Source: JAGVSR01 sp033765145 (GTDB lineage: Bacteria > Pseudomonadota > Alphaproteobacteria > Rhizobiales > Hyphomicrobiaceae). From it: a stretch of 64,000 bases of DNA. The notes beneath the pieces were generated by a model. The model was given only the letters and a program-made list of their open reading frames with translations. It was not told the origin of the DNA and did not search any database. Both the position numbers and the translations under genes were made by a program. Of the stretch, positions 7,917 through 16,881 are shown piece by piece; position 1 is the first letter of the stretch, and every line of letters starts with the position of its first letter. The DNA lies in NCBI GenBank assembly GCA_033765145.1, contig JANRIH010000021.1, positions 30,283-94,282 on the forward strand, read 5' to 3'.

Positions 7917-9467
7917 CTAGAAGCCGCGACCCGCCTCGGAGCTGAACCGCTTCTCGCGACGACGCTGGACCGAGGAGGGAATTCGCATCGCCTCCCGGTA
8001 CTTGGCGACCGTACGCCGGGCGATATCGATGCCGTCGCCCTTGAGCCGCTCGACGATCATGTCGTCCGACAGGATGGCAGTCGCCGGCTCCTGGTCGATC
8101 ATCTGTCGGATCCGGTGGCGGACGGACTCTGATGAGTACGCTTCGCCGTCGCCATTGGCGGCTGCGATTGCGGACGTGAAGAAATACTTCAACTCGAAAA
8201 TTCCGCGCGGCGTGGCGATGTACTTGTTCGAAGTGACGCGCGAAACGGTCGACTCGTGCATCGAAATCGCATCGGCGACGGTCTTCAGATTCATCGGGCG
8301 CAGATGCTGCACACCGTAGGTGAAGAACGCATCCTGCTGGCGCACGATCTCCTCGGCGACCTTGAGGATCGTGCGCGCTCGCTGGTCGAGGCTCTTGACG
8401 AGCCAATTCGCCGTCTGCAGGCATTCGAGCAAATAGCCCTTGTCGCGGTCGTTCTTCGCCGTGCGCGACACTTTCGAATAGTAAACGCGATTGACGAGCA
8501 CGCGCGGCAGCGTCTCGCTGTTGAGTTCGATGAACCAGCTTCCGTCCGACGCCGCTTTGACGATGATGTCGGGCACGACGGGCTGCATGTGGACGCGGCC
8601 GAGCTTCAGTCCCGGCTTCGGATTGAGCCGCTTGATCTCGCTGATCATGTCCGCGAGATCTTCATTCGTGGCTCCCGTCACCCGCCTCAATGCAACGAGA
8701 TTGTGCTGGGCGAGGAGCTGGAGGTTGTCGAGCAACGCGCCGATCTGTGGATCGTAGCGGTTCTGATCCTTGAGCTGGATTGCGAGGCATTCGGCGAGAG
8801 TGCGCGCGCAGACACCGACAGGCTCGAACGTCTGCAAGACCGCGAGCACCCGTTCGATGAGTTCGATCGGCGCGCCGAGTTTCAAGGACAGTTCGCCGAT
8901 ATTGGCGTTGAGGTAGCCGGTCTCGTCGACGGTATCGATGAGGTAGTGTCCGATCATCCGATCGACAGGATCGTGGATCGTGAGATTGAGCTGTTCCGAA
9001 AGGTGCTCGCGAAGCGTCACGTCGCTCGTCGCGTAGGATTCGAGATTGACGTCGTCGTCCTCGAATGACGATCCGCGCTGTCGGACCTGACTCCATTGCC
9101 CCGCCTGCAGGTCGGGACCGATGTCAGCGGCCGAGGCGTCCGGATAGACGTTGTCGTATTCGGCATCGAGTTCGCCGGCCGCCTCGCCCGAACGTTTTTC
9201 GAGATCGAGCCAGTCTTCGCCCTCGTTCCCGGATGAACCATCGGGCGCTTCACTGCCGTCCTGGTCGCGCTGATCCTCGGTCGCTGGGGTTTCGCGCTCC
9301 GGCTGAGGATCGTCCCGCTCGAGCAGCGGATTGCGCTCGAGTTCCGTCTCGACGTACTGGCTGAGCTCGAGATTCGAGAACTGTAGAAGACGGATGGCCT
9401 GCTGCAGCTGGGGTGTCATCACCAGCTGCTGGCCCTGTCTCAGCTCGAGTTTCGTCGTAAGCGCCAT
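7917..9467 (-). CDS. rpoN: RNA polymerase sigma-54 factor
   Basis: RpoN directs RNA polymerase to -24/-12 promoters, which need an enhancer-binding AAA+ activator. The 516-residue protein has all three regions: the glutamine-rich region I (LELRQGQQLVMTPQLQQAIRLLQ near the N-terminus), an acidic variable linker (about residues 50-150), the core-binding and helix-turn-helix domains (including MHESTVSRVTSNKYIATPRG), and the RpoN box ARRTVAKYRE at residues 483-492. The ATG at 9467 starts the family's typical MALTTKLELRQ; a GTG at 9485 is the only upstream alternative. It follows lptB by 45 bp on the same strand, the standard rhizobial order. Confidence 0.96.
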   Translation of the reverse strand: MALTTKLELRQGQQLVMTPQLQQAIRLLQFSNLELSQYVETELERNPLLERDDPQPERETPATEDQRDQDGSEAPDGSSGNEGEDWLDLEKRSGEAAGELDAEYDNVYPDASAADIGPDLQAGQWSQVRQRGSSFEDDDVNLESYATSDVTLREHLSEQLNLTIHDPVDRMIGHYLIDTVDETGYLNANIGELSLKLGAPIELIERVLAVLQTFEPVGVCARTLAECLAIQLKDQNRYDPQIGALLDNLQLLAQHNLVALRRVTGATNEDLADMISEIKRLNPKPGLKLGRVHMQPVVPDIIVKAASDGSWFIELNSETLPRVLVNRVYYSKVSRTAKNDRDKGYLLECLQTANWLVKSLDQRARTILKVAEEIVRQQDAFFTYGVQHLRPMNLKTVADAISMHESTVSRVTSNKYIATPRGIFELKYFFTSAIAAANGDGEAYSSESVRHRIRQMIDQEPATAILSDDMIVERLKGDGIDIARRTVAKYREAMRIPSSVQRRREKRFSSEAGRGF

Positions 9468-9512
9468 CGTCCAGTTCTCAAGCACCCGCGATGGGTTCGG
9501 GGCCCTTTGTAC

Positions 9513-10382
9513 TCAACGGCCATTAACGAACATATCGCCGAGATACACCTTACGGACGTCTTCGTTGTTTATGATTTCCGACGGGTTACCATGGGTCAAG
9601 ACTTGACCATCATAGATGATGTAGGCGCGATCGATGAGGCTCAAGGTCTCGCGGACGTTGTGATCAGTGATCAGCACGCCGATCCCGCGGTCGGTCAAGT
9701 GGCGGACAAGCTGTTGTATGTCCCCGACGGCAATGGGATCGATGCCGGCGAACGGCTCGTCGAGTAGAATGAACGACGGCCGCGACGCGAGCGCGCGCGC
9801 GATCTCGCAGCGCCGCCGCTCGCCGCCCGAAAGCGCGATCGACGGCGACTTCCTGAGCCGCGTGATCTGAAATTCCTCGAGCAGGCTGTCGAGTTGCTCG
9901 TTCCGGCGTTTGCGATCGGGCTCGACGAGTTCCAGAACGGCCAGGATGTTTTCCTCGACCGTGAGCCCGCGGAAAATAGACGCCTCTTGCGGCAGATAGC
10001 CGATGCCGAGCCGCGCGCGCCGATACATCGGCAGCTTCGTCACGTCCCGGCCGTCGATCGTGATGCGGCCGGCATCCGCCGGCACCAGGCCCGTAATCAT
10101 GTAGAATACGGTCGTCTTGCCCGCGCCGTTGGGTCCGAGAAGGCCAACCGACTCTCCCCGTCCCACGGCAAGGCTCACGCCCTTGACGACTTTCCGCTTG
10201 CGGTAGCTTTTCTGGACGTCGACGACGGTCAGCCAACCTTCGCCGCCGATTGAGGGATCTACCGCCTCGGCATCGTCGTGGTGCGGCTGCGGTCCGGCCC
10301 CGTTGGTGTGCGCGCGCGGCATCTCCCGCCGTTGAGACGGTTTCGCGCCGTTGGTCCCGCGACCGAAAAAACTGCGCATCAT
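9513..10382 (-). CDS. lptB: LPS export ABC transporter ATPase
   Basis: LptB is the cytoplasmic ATPase of the LptB2FG complex that extracts lipopolysaccharide from the inner membrane. Walker A GPNGAGKT (residues 83-90), the signature LSGGERRR, Walker B FILLDEPFAGIDP and the switch histidine in LITDHNVRET are all present. The family's EASIFRGLTVEENI segment is also clear. The protein has a hydrophilic N-terminal extension of about 48 residues before the ABC domain. The start is uncertain: ATGs at 10382 and 10379 or a GTG at 10418 are possible. It lies downstream of the lptC-lptA fusion gene and upstream of rpoN. Confidence 0.93.
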   Translation of the reverse strand: MMRSFFGRGTNGAKPSQRREMPRAHTNGAGPQPHHDDAEAVDPSIGGEGWLTVVDVQKSYRKRKVVKGVSLAVGRGESVGLLGPNGAGKTTVFYMITGLVPADAGRITIDGRDVTKLPMYRRARLGIGYLPQEASIFRGLTVEENILAVLELVEPDRKRRNEQLDSLLEEFQITRLRKSPSIALSGGERRRCEIARALASRPSFILLDEPFAGIDPIAVGDIQQLVRHLTDRGIGVLITDHNVRETLSLIDRAYIIYDGQVLTHGNPSEIINNEDVRKVYLGDMFVNGR

Positions 10383-10503
10383 CAGCAGGCAGCCCTGTGC
10401 AACGGACGGCTGGAACACGTCGTGGACCGCCCGGTCCGATGCCAGTCATGGCACGAAAGCAAGCCTCGATCGAGGTCGCCGACTGACGCTCTGGCTTTCA
10501 TGG

Positions 10504-12516
10504 TCACTGGGCTCGGTCCACGCTTTCTGGCGTCGACGTCGACGTGCTCCATGCGGGCTCCGATCCCGACTTCGCCGCCTTGGGAGGTTCACCCCCGGCT
10601 CCACCCTCTTTCAACTGACGTGGAAAGAAGATGGCGCTCGGCCGCGCCTTGGAGCCGGCCGCCTGACCGTTCGCCTGACCGTCCGCCGTCGCGTCCGCCG
10701 ACCACCCGCCGCCTGGCGTTCCCTTTGCCGCGGCCTTCGGTTGCTTGTCGATGTTGATGTCGCCGGTTGTGAGGTCGACGACCAGCAGCTTGCCACGAAC
10801 GGTGTTGAGACCCTGAGTAAGCTCCACCTGTCCGCCGACTTGAACAGTGTTGGCCGCTGCATCGAATGTCGCCCAGTCGCCGGTCACTTTGCGGCCGTCG
10901 CTCGACGTCATTTCGATATTGCGCTTTGCGTCGAGCCGTTCGAGCGCGGTGGCCTCCTGCGTCGAGCCCGGGCCCTGCTGTCCGCCCTGCGTTGCGCCCG
11001 CAGGCGCGGCGGTGATGTCGGCGAGTTTGGCGGTGCCGCTATAGCGGGCTTCAATCGTGTCGGCCTTGAGCCGCATTTCACCCTGCGTCGCGACCACGCC
11101 GCCGCGGAAGTATGCGATCTTCGTCGCGTCGCGGACTTCGAGAGAGTCGGCTTCGAGGTCGAGCGGTTGATTGGGGTCGGCGCGGAAACTTTCCGAACTC
11201 ATCATCGCGCCGGAGGACTTGGTGGACGCGGACGGTTCGGGCTTCTTGGCACTCGGCGATGCGCCTGGTTTCTTATTTTGCACGAGGCGAACATTGATCC
11301 GCCCCGGACCGCTGCCGTTCATCGGCGGCGACGTCAGCTCTGTGACGCCCGCCGTCCGATCGATCGCGAGGCGCCGGCCCTTGAGGACGTTGGCTCCCTG
11401 GGTGACGGCGACATTGCCCGTCAGCACCGCCGTATCCGCCTTCTGATCGAGAAATGCTTCATCGCCCGACGCGCGCCGTTCTGGGCCCGCGGACATCTCG
11501 ACGTTTCCTTGCAAGAGGGCCGTCTCGCGTTCCGCGTCGAACGTCGCGCCGTTCGCCGTGACACGCTCACCGTCCCCGCGCGTCATGACGACCGGGCCCT
11601 TGGCGACGATCTCACGGATACCAGCACTCGGCGTGCCGGTTCCGGCATTGGTCTGGCCGACGGGGAGTGCCGCGCCCGAATAGGTGACAGCGAGTTCCGG
11701 CGTTTCGAGCTGACTGCCCGCCTGTGAGGCTTTCACGTTGCCGGTAAAAATGGCTTTCTTTTCGGCGTCCTTGATGTCGAGACGGCTCGCCGTGATGTCG
11801 ACAGGGGTGTCCGATGCGCCGAACAGTTTGGCCGGCGCGCCGGCAACAGGTTGGGAAGCCGCGGCGTCCTTGGGGGGCGTCAGCTTCGCCACGACCGCGT
11901 TGACGAACGTGATCTCGCGCGCCTTCTGACGGAGCGTCATTTCCTTGGATGTGATCGTCCCCGCCGGAAACGCGACTTTGACGGGCTGGCGGCTACGGAC
12001 GATCCCTTGCTTTGTGTCGATGTGCGCTGTCGCAAGTGCCGCCTTGAGCCCCTGCTCGGAAACAACGTTGATCCGGCCGCTGAGCTGAAGCACCGACGTC
12101 TTTTGCGAGAAGCGTCCGCGATCCGCGCTCAATCTCGTGGCAGACTTCTGCGCGTCGATCATCTGGCCCGACACGCCCGTGAGGAGAATTTCGTTGACGT
12201 TCTTGGGGTCGACGCGCGCCGATTTTGCATCGACCGCGTAGGAGCCCCCATCGTCGGTGAACCCTTCGTAGTGCGGGTTCTGCATCGCGAGGTCTTCGGC
12301 GGTGATCCGCGGAATGGGAATGGCGGGAAGCGCGCCCAACGGGCTGGACGATTTGAAGAGCGCCGCGCCATAGAACCCGACGAGGCCAAGCGCGAGTGCC
12401 GGCAAACCAAGGCGCAACATGCGGACCATGGACGAGTGCCGCCTCGCGTCGCGAAAACTTCGCGACCGGTCCATGCCGATGACGATGCCCAATCCCGTGC
12501 GGCGCGGTTCAGTCAT
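10504..12516 (-). CDS. LptC-LptA fusion protein (LptC domain plus two LptA/OstA-like domains)
   Basis: One uninterrupted frame of about 670 codons carries what are usually separate lptC and lptA genes. After a short cytoplasmic N-terminus comes one membrane helix (about residues 31-53, MLRLGLPALALGLVGFYGA). An LptC beta-jellyroll follows (about 62-210: NPHYEGFTDDGGSYAVDA, EILLTGVSGQMI). A first LptA-like domain occupies about 238-395 (PVDITASRLDIKDAEKKAIFTGNV, ALLQGNVEMSAG, AVLTGNVAVTQG), then a Lys/Ser/Pro linker, and a second LptA-like domain at about 449-590 (PLDLEADSLEVRD, VQVGGQVELTQG). In the Lpt system LptC anchors the periplasmic bridge and LptA polymerises it; here they would be one chain. 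The start is one of several ATGs between 12546 and 12474; frame sequence further upstream overlaps rnd and is not protein-like. Confidence 0.8.
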   Translation of the reverse strand: MTEPRRTGLGIVIGMDRSRSFRDARRHSSMVRMLRLGLPALALGLVGFYGAALFKSSSPLGALPAIPIPRITAEDLAMQNPHYEGFTDDGGSYAVDAKSARVDPKNVNEILLTGVSGQMIDAQKSATRLSADRGRFSQKTSVLQLSGRINVVSEQGLKAALATAHIDTKQGIVRSRQPVKVAFPAGTITSKEMTLRQKAREITFVNAVVAKLTPPKDAAASQPVAGAPAKLFGASDTPVDITASRLDIKDAEKKAIFTGNVKASQAGSQLETPELAVTYSGAALPVGQTNAGTGTPSAGIREIVAKGPVVMTRGDGERVTANGATFDAERETALLQGNVEMSAGPERRASGDEAFLDQKADTAVLTGNVAVTQGANVLKGRRLAIDRTAGVTELTSPPMNGSGPGRINVRLVQNKKPGASPSAKKPEPSASTKSSGAMMSSESFRADPNQPLDLEADSLEVRDATKIAYFRGGVVATQGEMRLKADTIEARYSGTAKLADITAAPAGATQGGQQGPGSTQEATALERLDAKRNIEMTSSDGRKVTGDWATFDAAANTVQVGGQVELTQGLNTVRGKLLVVDLTTGDINIDKQPKAAAKGTPGGGWSADATADGQANGQAAGSKARPSAIFFPRQLKEGGAGGEPPKAAKSGSEPAWSTSTSTPESVDRAQ

Positions 12517-12733
12517 CGTTTGCGCGGGTTCGGCCGTCATGACCATCGCGAATGTTGTCCAGAGTGTGTGCCAGTGGGGCGCAAGTCCGGTTTCGGGCGG
12601 CGATCGAGGGGTGGCGCTGGCATGCCCCGGGCTCAAGTCGCCCCGCCCGGACACGCTGCGCCGCGGCGCACAATCTACCAGTAATTGGGGAGACTTTGGG
12701 ACCCGCTCGAGACGAACGGCGGGCGGACCCCGG

Positions 12734-13354
12734 CTAATGGGAAAAAATGTCGGCTTCCTCGAAGCCTGCGAGGTCAAGTGCCGCTCTGACGGGCAGGAAC
12801 CGGAAGGCGGCCTGAGCCATCTCCGTCCGGCCTTCGCGCGCCAGCATGGCGTCGAGCCGGTCCTTGACGGTATGAAGATGCAACACGTCCGAGGCCGCGT
12901 AGGCCAATTGTTGCTCGGTGAGTTCGGCCGCGCCCCAATCCGAACTCTGCTGCTGCTTTGAAAGCTCGATCCCGACGACCTCGCCGACAAGGTCCTTGAG
13001 TCCATGGCGGTCGGTGTAGGTGCGCGCCAGCTTCGAGGCGATCTTGGTGCAATAGATCGGCTGAACGTCGATCCCGAGGTGCGTTTTCAGGACGGCCACG
13101 TCGAAACGGGCAAAGTGGAAGATTTTGAGGACCGCGGGGTCGGTCAGCAGCGCCGCGAGCCGCGGCGCGGAACGCTGGTCGCGACCGATTTGGACAAGAT
13201 GCGCGGTGCCGTCACCCGCAGAAAGCTGCACGACGCAAAGCCTGTCGCGGGCCGGGTTCAATCCCATGGTTTCGGTGTCGATCGCAACGCTCGCACCAAA
13301 CCCGACGCCCGCCGGCAGGTCACCCTTGTGCAATCTGATGACCGGAGAAGCCAT
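12734..13354 (-). CDS. Ribonuclease D-like 3'-5' exonuclease
   Basis: A 206-residue DEDDy exonuclease. The first catalytic motif is VAIDTETMGL (Asp26, Glu28). The second region FHFARFDVAVL supplies Asp, and the third has the Tyr/Asp of AYAASDVLHL. It lacks the C-terminal HRDC domains of full RNase D, so it is the short alphaproteobacterial type that trims RNA 3' ends. The ATG at 13354 has a good ribosome-binding site (GAGGAA about 9 nt upstream). It lies upstream of the lptC-lptA gene on the same strand, with about 215 bp between them. Confidence 0.88.
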   Translation of the reverse strand: MASPVIRLHKGDLPAGVGFGASVAIDTETMGLNPARDRLCVVQLSAGDGTAHLVQIGRDQRSAPRLAALLTDPAVLKIFHFARFDVAVLKTHLGIDVQPIYCTKIASKLARTYTDRHGLKDLVGEVVGIELSKQQQSSDWGAAELTEQQLAYAASDVLHLHTVKDRLDAMLAREGRTEMAQAAFRFLPVRAALDLAGFEEADIFSH

Positions 13355-13517
13355 GGTTGGTGTTCCTCGCAGTTGTTCGGAAGTAGTGACTACCATATCA
13401 GCCTGCCCGGCGCCGCTGGAACGCCGGTCGAGTAACTGACAACGCAACGTGAGCTTGGAGGAGAGGGCCCCGATGGAGCCCGCGCAGCGCCGGCATGGTC
13501 GCTGCGCGCGAGAAAAC

Positions 13518-13602
<85 letters not shown>

Positions 13603-13732
13603 TCGCGACGGGCGCGAGCCGCAGGAGTTAGTGGCAGCCGGTCACGTTGTCAATTGCAGTGGCTCTGACTAGAGCAAACCCAAAGCGGTCCTGCTATGGA
13701 TGGCGTAGCGATAGGGTCAAGGGGCGAAGGCC

Positions 13733-14725
13733 ATGACGACGGGTACGGCGGCGGGCGGGCTCATCACGGTGTTCGGCGGCAGCGGGTTCGTCGGCCGCTA
13801 TATCGTCCGGGCGCTCGCCAAAAAGGGCTGGCGGGTCCGCGCGGCATGTCGCCGTCCTGATCTTGCCGGGCACCTCCAACCGATGGGCGCCGTCGGCCAG
13901 ATCCACGCGGTTCAGGCCAATTTGCGCTACCCGGATTCCGTCAGGGCCGCGGTGCAGGGCGCGGACGCTGTCGTCAATTGCGTTGGCATCCTGGCCGAGA
14001 GCGGGCGGCAGTCGTTCCGCAAGCTACAGGATGAAGGCGCCCGCGCCGTCGCGAAGGCCTGTCGCGAGGCGGGGGCCAAGCAACTTGTCCATCTCTCTGC
14101 CATCGGCGCCGACGCGCGCGCGTCTGCCCGCTATGCCCGGACAAAGGGGGAAGGGGAACGCGCGGTTCTCGAAGAGTTTCCCGACGCCGTGATCCTGAGG
14201 CCGTCGATCGTATTCGGACCCGAGGATGATTTCTTCAACCGCTTCGCGGCCATGGCCCAGGTGTCGCCACTGCTGCCGCTGATCGGTGGCGGACGGACGC
14301 GCTTCCAGCCGGTTTACGTGGGCGACGTCGCCGCGGCCGCCGTCATAGCGATCGAAGGCGGGGCGAAGCCGGGCACCATCTACGAGCTGGGTGGCCCCGA
14401 GACGCTCTCGTTCCGCGAACTTCTGGACCGGACGCAGGATTACGCGGGACGCCACCGTGCGTATCTCGGTATGCCGTTCTGGATGGCGAAGATGCAGGCC
14501 GTCGCCACGATGCCTCTGGCGCTTGTCGCCAACACGCTCCGCCCCGTGACGCTCGATCAGGTGAAGATGCTCGAGCGGGACAACGTGGTCTCCGAGCTTG
14601 CCCAGAAGGAAGGCCGGACACTGAAGGGTCTCGGGATCGCGACACCGCATGCCGTGGGTACGATCGTCCCCGGCTACCTGGAGCGGTTCCAGCCGAAGGG
14701 TCAGTTCGCGCACTATCGGCGCTGA
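13733..14725 (+). CDS. Complex I NDUFA9-family NAD(P)-binding protein
   Basis: A 330-residue atypical SDR. The glycine-rich turn GGSGFVG (residues 15-21) binds the dinucleotide. The segments VVNCVGILAESGRQSF, LVHLSAIGADARASARYARTKGEGE and ILRPSIVFGPEDDFFNRFA are characteristic of the family that includes the NDUFA9 subunit of respiratory complex I and related bacterial proteins. The bacterial homologues are conserved in alphaproteobacteria; an accessory role at complex I or in quinone or lipid metabolism is inferred, not shown. It stands alone, 130 bp downstream of the divergent tRNA-Leu gene. Confidence 0.85.
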   Translation: MTTGTAAGGLITVFGGSGFVGRYIVRALAKKGWRVRAACRRPDLAGHLQPMGAVGQIHAVQANLRYPDSVRAAVQGADAVVNCVGILAESGRQSFRKLQDEGARAVAKACREAGAKQLVHLSAIGADARASARYARTKGEGERAVLEEFPDAVILRPSIVFGPEDDFFNRFAAMAQVSPLLPLIGGGRTRFQPVYVGDVAAAAVIAIEGGAKPGTIYELGGPETLSFRELLDRTQDYAGRHRAYLGMPFWMAKMQAVATMPLALVANTLRPVTLDQVKMLERDNVVSELAQKEGRTLKGLGIATPHAVGTIVPGYLERFQPKGQFAHYRR

Positions 14726-14751
14726 TGCCAGAGCACCCGGGTCGCTGAGAA

Positions 14752-15672
14752 ATGGGGGACCGAGTGCCAGCCGCCAGAGCGCCAATTGTCAGAGCGCCAG
14801 TTTGCAAACCACAAGGCGCGGGACGGTTGGCGAAACTTGCCGAAAAGGCCCGGTTGTACGGCGAGGAATTGCGCTTCGCCTGGCGCGCGCCGACAACGCT
14901 TGGCGGGTCTTTTCGTCTGATGGCGATGACGGCTGAGTTTCACGCCCGCAACGGAATGAAGTTCCGGTCGGATGACGACCGCCGCACGCGCCTTTCGTTC
15001 GATCTGTCGGGCTACCCTCTCGACCTGGAATTGCGCCGGAACGGCAGCGACCTCGCGGTGCTCTACGAAGTCCTGGCCCGCGAGGCGTATTTCGTTCCAG
15101 CCGACACGCTGCCGCCCGAGCGTGTGCGGACGATCGTCGACGCCGGCGCGAACATCGGTCTGACGGCGCTCTACTTCGCGTCGCGCTATCCGAATGCGCG
15201 CATTCTGGCCATCGAGCCCAATGCGGACAACTTCGAGCTTCTGAAGGGCAATACGGCGAGGGAACCGCGCATTGCGGCCGTCGAAGCCGGTGTCACGCCA
15301 CTGCCGCGCCAGAAGCTGTTCATCGGCAATACCGGACCTGCGTGGAGCTACCGATCGAACAGCGCCGGCCAAGGTCTCGAGGTGCGCGGCGCATCGCTCT
15401 CAGAATTGATGGCCGACCATGGGTTCGAAACCATCGATCTCCTGAAGATCGACATCGAAGGCGCGGAACGGGAGATTTTCGCCAAGGCCGACTTTCTCGA
15501 TCGAACCGGAACGATCGTGGCCGAACTGCACGGACGTTACGATATCGACGCGTTCAATCGCCATCTCGCGCGGTCTGGGCACGTGGCGCGCCTCAATCCC
15601 CACGCCCGCGATCCGGCCGTGGTGCTTGCGACGCCGACAGTCGAGACGTCGAACAGTTCGGATCGGCTCTAG
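14752..15672 (+). CDS. FkbM family methyltransferase
   Basis: A 306-residue SAM-dependent methyltransferase of the FkbM type, which O-methylates sugars or polyketide-like groups. The SAM-binding motif I is IVDAGANIGLTALY (about 128-141), followed by the acidic loop ILAIEPNADNFELL. The family's LLKIDIEGAEREIF motif is near residue 230 and the terminal strand TIVAELHGRYD follows. The N-terminal 25 residues are Ala/Pro/Arg-rich and coded by an imprecise repeat (AGAGCGCCA twice), so a later start is possible. The gene lies 26 bp after the NDUFA9-like gene and ends at a strong bidirectional terminator. Confidence 0.85.
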   Translation: MGDRVPAARAPIVRAPVCKPQGAGRLAKLAEKARLYGEELRFAWRAPTTLGGSFRLMAMTAEFHARNGMKFRSDDDRRTRLSFDLSGYPLDLELRRNGSDLAVLYEVLAREAYFVPADTLPPERVRTIVDAGANIGLTALYFASRYPNARILAIEPNADNFELLKGNTAREPRIAAVEAGVTPLPRQKLFIGNTGPAWSYRSNSAGQGLEVRGASLSELMADHGFETIDLLKIDIEGAEREIFAKADFLDRTGTIVAELHGRYDIDAFNRHLARSGHVARLNPHARDPAVVLATPTVETSNSSDRL

Positions 15673-15722
15673 TATTCTGCCGGAGTCCGTCGCAGCAGAT
15701 CGCGGCGACGGCCACGCAACAA

Positions 15723-15748
15723 AAAAGCCCCGGCGAACCGGGGCTTTT
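15723..15748. terminator. Bidirectional intrinsic terminator
   Basis: An 11-bp perfect stem AAAAGCCCCGG/CCGGGGCTTTT with a CGAA tetraloop, having A-rich and T-rich flanks so it works in both directions. It separates the convergent FkbM and DUF1150 genes. A short direct repeat GTCTGGGATCA (15751-15761, 15766-15776) follows and runs into the DUF1150 stop codon. Confidence 0.92.
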
Positions 15749-15773
15749 CAGTCTGGGATCATTCGGTCTGGGA

Positions 15774-16067
15774 TCAGTGGACGCTCGCGATGGAAAGTTC
15801 GCCGTCCATCGCATGGCTCAACGCCGCCTGTCGGGTATCCGTCAGCGCGATCGGTGTTCCGTCCGCGGCGTGGAGCGCAAACAGGCTCACACCCGACGGC
15901 AGTCCTTCGATGGCCGGGAACATTTCACGGGCCTCTTCGGACGACAGCGACTTGATGTAAGCGACCTCACCGCCGCCCAATCGGGCCAGTTCGATCTGGC
16001 TCATGACCGGCGCGTGCAGCGCTGCCAGCGACTCGGGCTTGGATTTCTTCGGTGTAGTTTCGTTCAT
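15774..16067 (-). CDS. DUF1150 family protein
   Basis: A 97-residue protein of the DUF1150 family, defined by the segment QIELARLGGGEVAYIKSLSSEEAREMFP and the C-terminal LFALHAADGTPIALTDTRQAA. The function is unknown, but in Rhizobiales these genes are commonly next to small heat-shock genes, as here, where hsp20 lies about 130 bp upstream on the same strand. The ATG at 16067 has a strong site (GAGGAAG about 8 nt upstream). It may be co-transcribed from the sigma-32 promoter ahead of hsp20. Confidence 0.88.
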   Translation of the reverse strand: MNETTPKKSKPESLAALHAPVMSQIELARLGGGEVAYIKSLSSEEAREMFPAIEGLPSGVSLFALHAADGTPIALTDTRQAALSHAMDGELSIASVH

Positions 16068-16199
16068 GACGCACTTCCTCCTCGGGGAGAAGCTTCCGGA
16101 CGTCACGGCGGGGAGCACCAGCCCCACAGCGGGATGCCTTAGGCACCCTTCCGGGAATAGTCCTATGATTCAGAGGTATTGGCTGTAGCGCGGCGGCAC

Positions 16200-16637
16200 C
16201 TACGGCCTCAATTTGCTCTGGCCAATCTCGATGCGCTTGATGAGCCGTTCCGGCTCGTGGCGAATGAGATCGATACACAAGATGCCGTTCTCGAGCCCGG
16301 CCTTGTGCACCTCGATGCCGTCGGCGAGCAGGAATGTCTTCGAGAACTGCCGCGCGGCAATGCCGCGGTAGATATAGTCGCGTTCGCCCTCATCCTGCGA
16401 CTTGCCGCGAATGATGAGTTGCTTGTCTTCGAGCGTGATATCGAGGTCGTCGCGCGTGAAACCGGCGACGGCCAGCGTGATCCTGAGAAGCTCGGAGTTG
16501 GCACCCTCAGCCGCGATGCGCTCGATGTTGTAGGGTGGGTATCCCCCACTTGCGCTCTTGCTCGCGCGGTCGATCATTCGCTCGATTTCCTCGAACCCGA
16601 GCAGCAGAGGGTTCGAGAGCATGGTCATCCGTGACAT
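16200..16637 (-). CDS. Small heat-shock protein, Hsp20/alpha-crystallin family
   Basis: A 145-residue IbpA-like chaperone that holds unfolded proteins during heat stress. The N-terminal region LLGFEEIERMIDRA and YPPYNIERI precede the alpha-crystallin domain (LLRITLAVAGFTRDDLDITLEDKQLIIRG), and FLLADGIEVHKAGLENGILCIDL is the end of the fold. The rhizobial class A pattern is clear. A purine-rich AAGGA lies about 10 nt ahead of the ATG. The start is about 100 nt downstream of a sigma-32 promoter. I looked for a ROSE-type thermometer in this leader and saw no convincing one. Confidence 0.92.
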   Translation of the reverse strand: MSRMTMLSNPLLLGFEEIERMIDRASKSASGGYPPYNIERIAAEGANSELLRITLAVAGFTRDDLDITLEDKQLIIRGKSQDEGERDYIYRGIAARQFSKTFLLADGIEVHKAGLENGILCIDLIRHEPERLIKRIEIGQSKLRP

Positions 16638-16744
16638 GGCGGCGGGTCCTTTCCAATGAAGCGACCGCAGTAATCGTCCCGGAGCGGTGCCGACTGGCCA
16701 ACCACTCCCCTGCCGCCAGTTCCGGCCGACAGGACTTGACGATC

Positions 16745-16772
16745 ATATGGGGTCGGGTCGCCGTCGTTCAAG
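16745..16772 (-). promoter_or_regulatory. Sigma-32 (RpoH) promoter of hsp20
   Basis: Reading the minus strand, a -35 CTTGAA (16772-16767) and a -10 CCCCATAT (16752-16745) are separated by 14 nt. This matches the heat-shock sigma consensus CTTGAA-N13-15-CCCCATNT. The position, about 108 nt ahead of the hsp20 ATG, fits a heat-shock promoter with a leader of about 100 nt. Confidence 0.8.
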
Positions 16773-16881
16773 CGCACGATCTAGGGCAAATTGAACGGTG
16801 TTGCTTTGGCGATGGCCGCCGCCACCGGCCCGAAGCCACGGCGCCGAGGTCCCCAGTCGGAACTGCGGTTGGGCGCTCGCC

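Noticed and set aside
10351..11727. 458-codon plus-strand frame opposite the lptC-lptA gene
   Set aside because: It is a mirror of a real coding region with a non-protein-like composition.
12517..13005. Extension of the LptC-LptA frame to 13005
   Set aside because: The extra N-terminus overlaps rnd and is Ser/Arg/Pro-rich; the membrane helix and LptC domain begin well after it.
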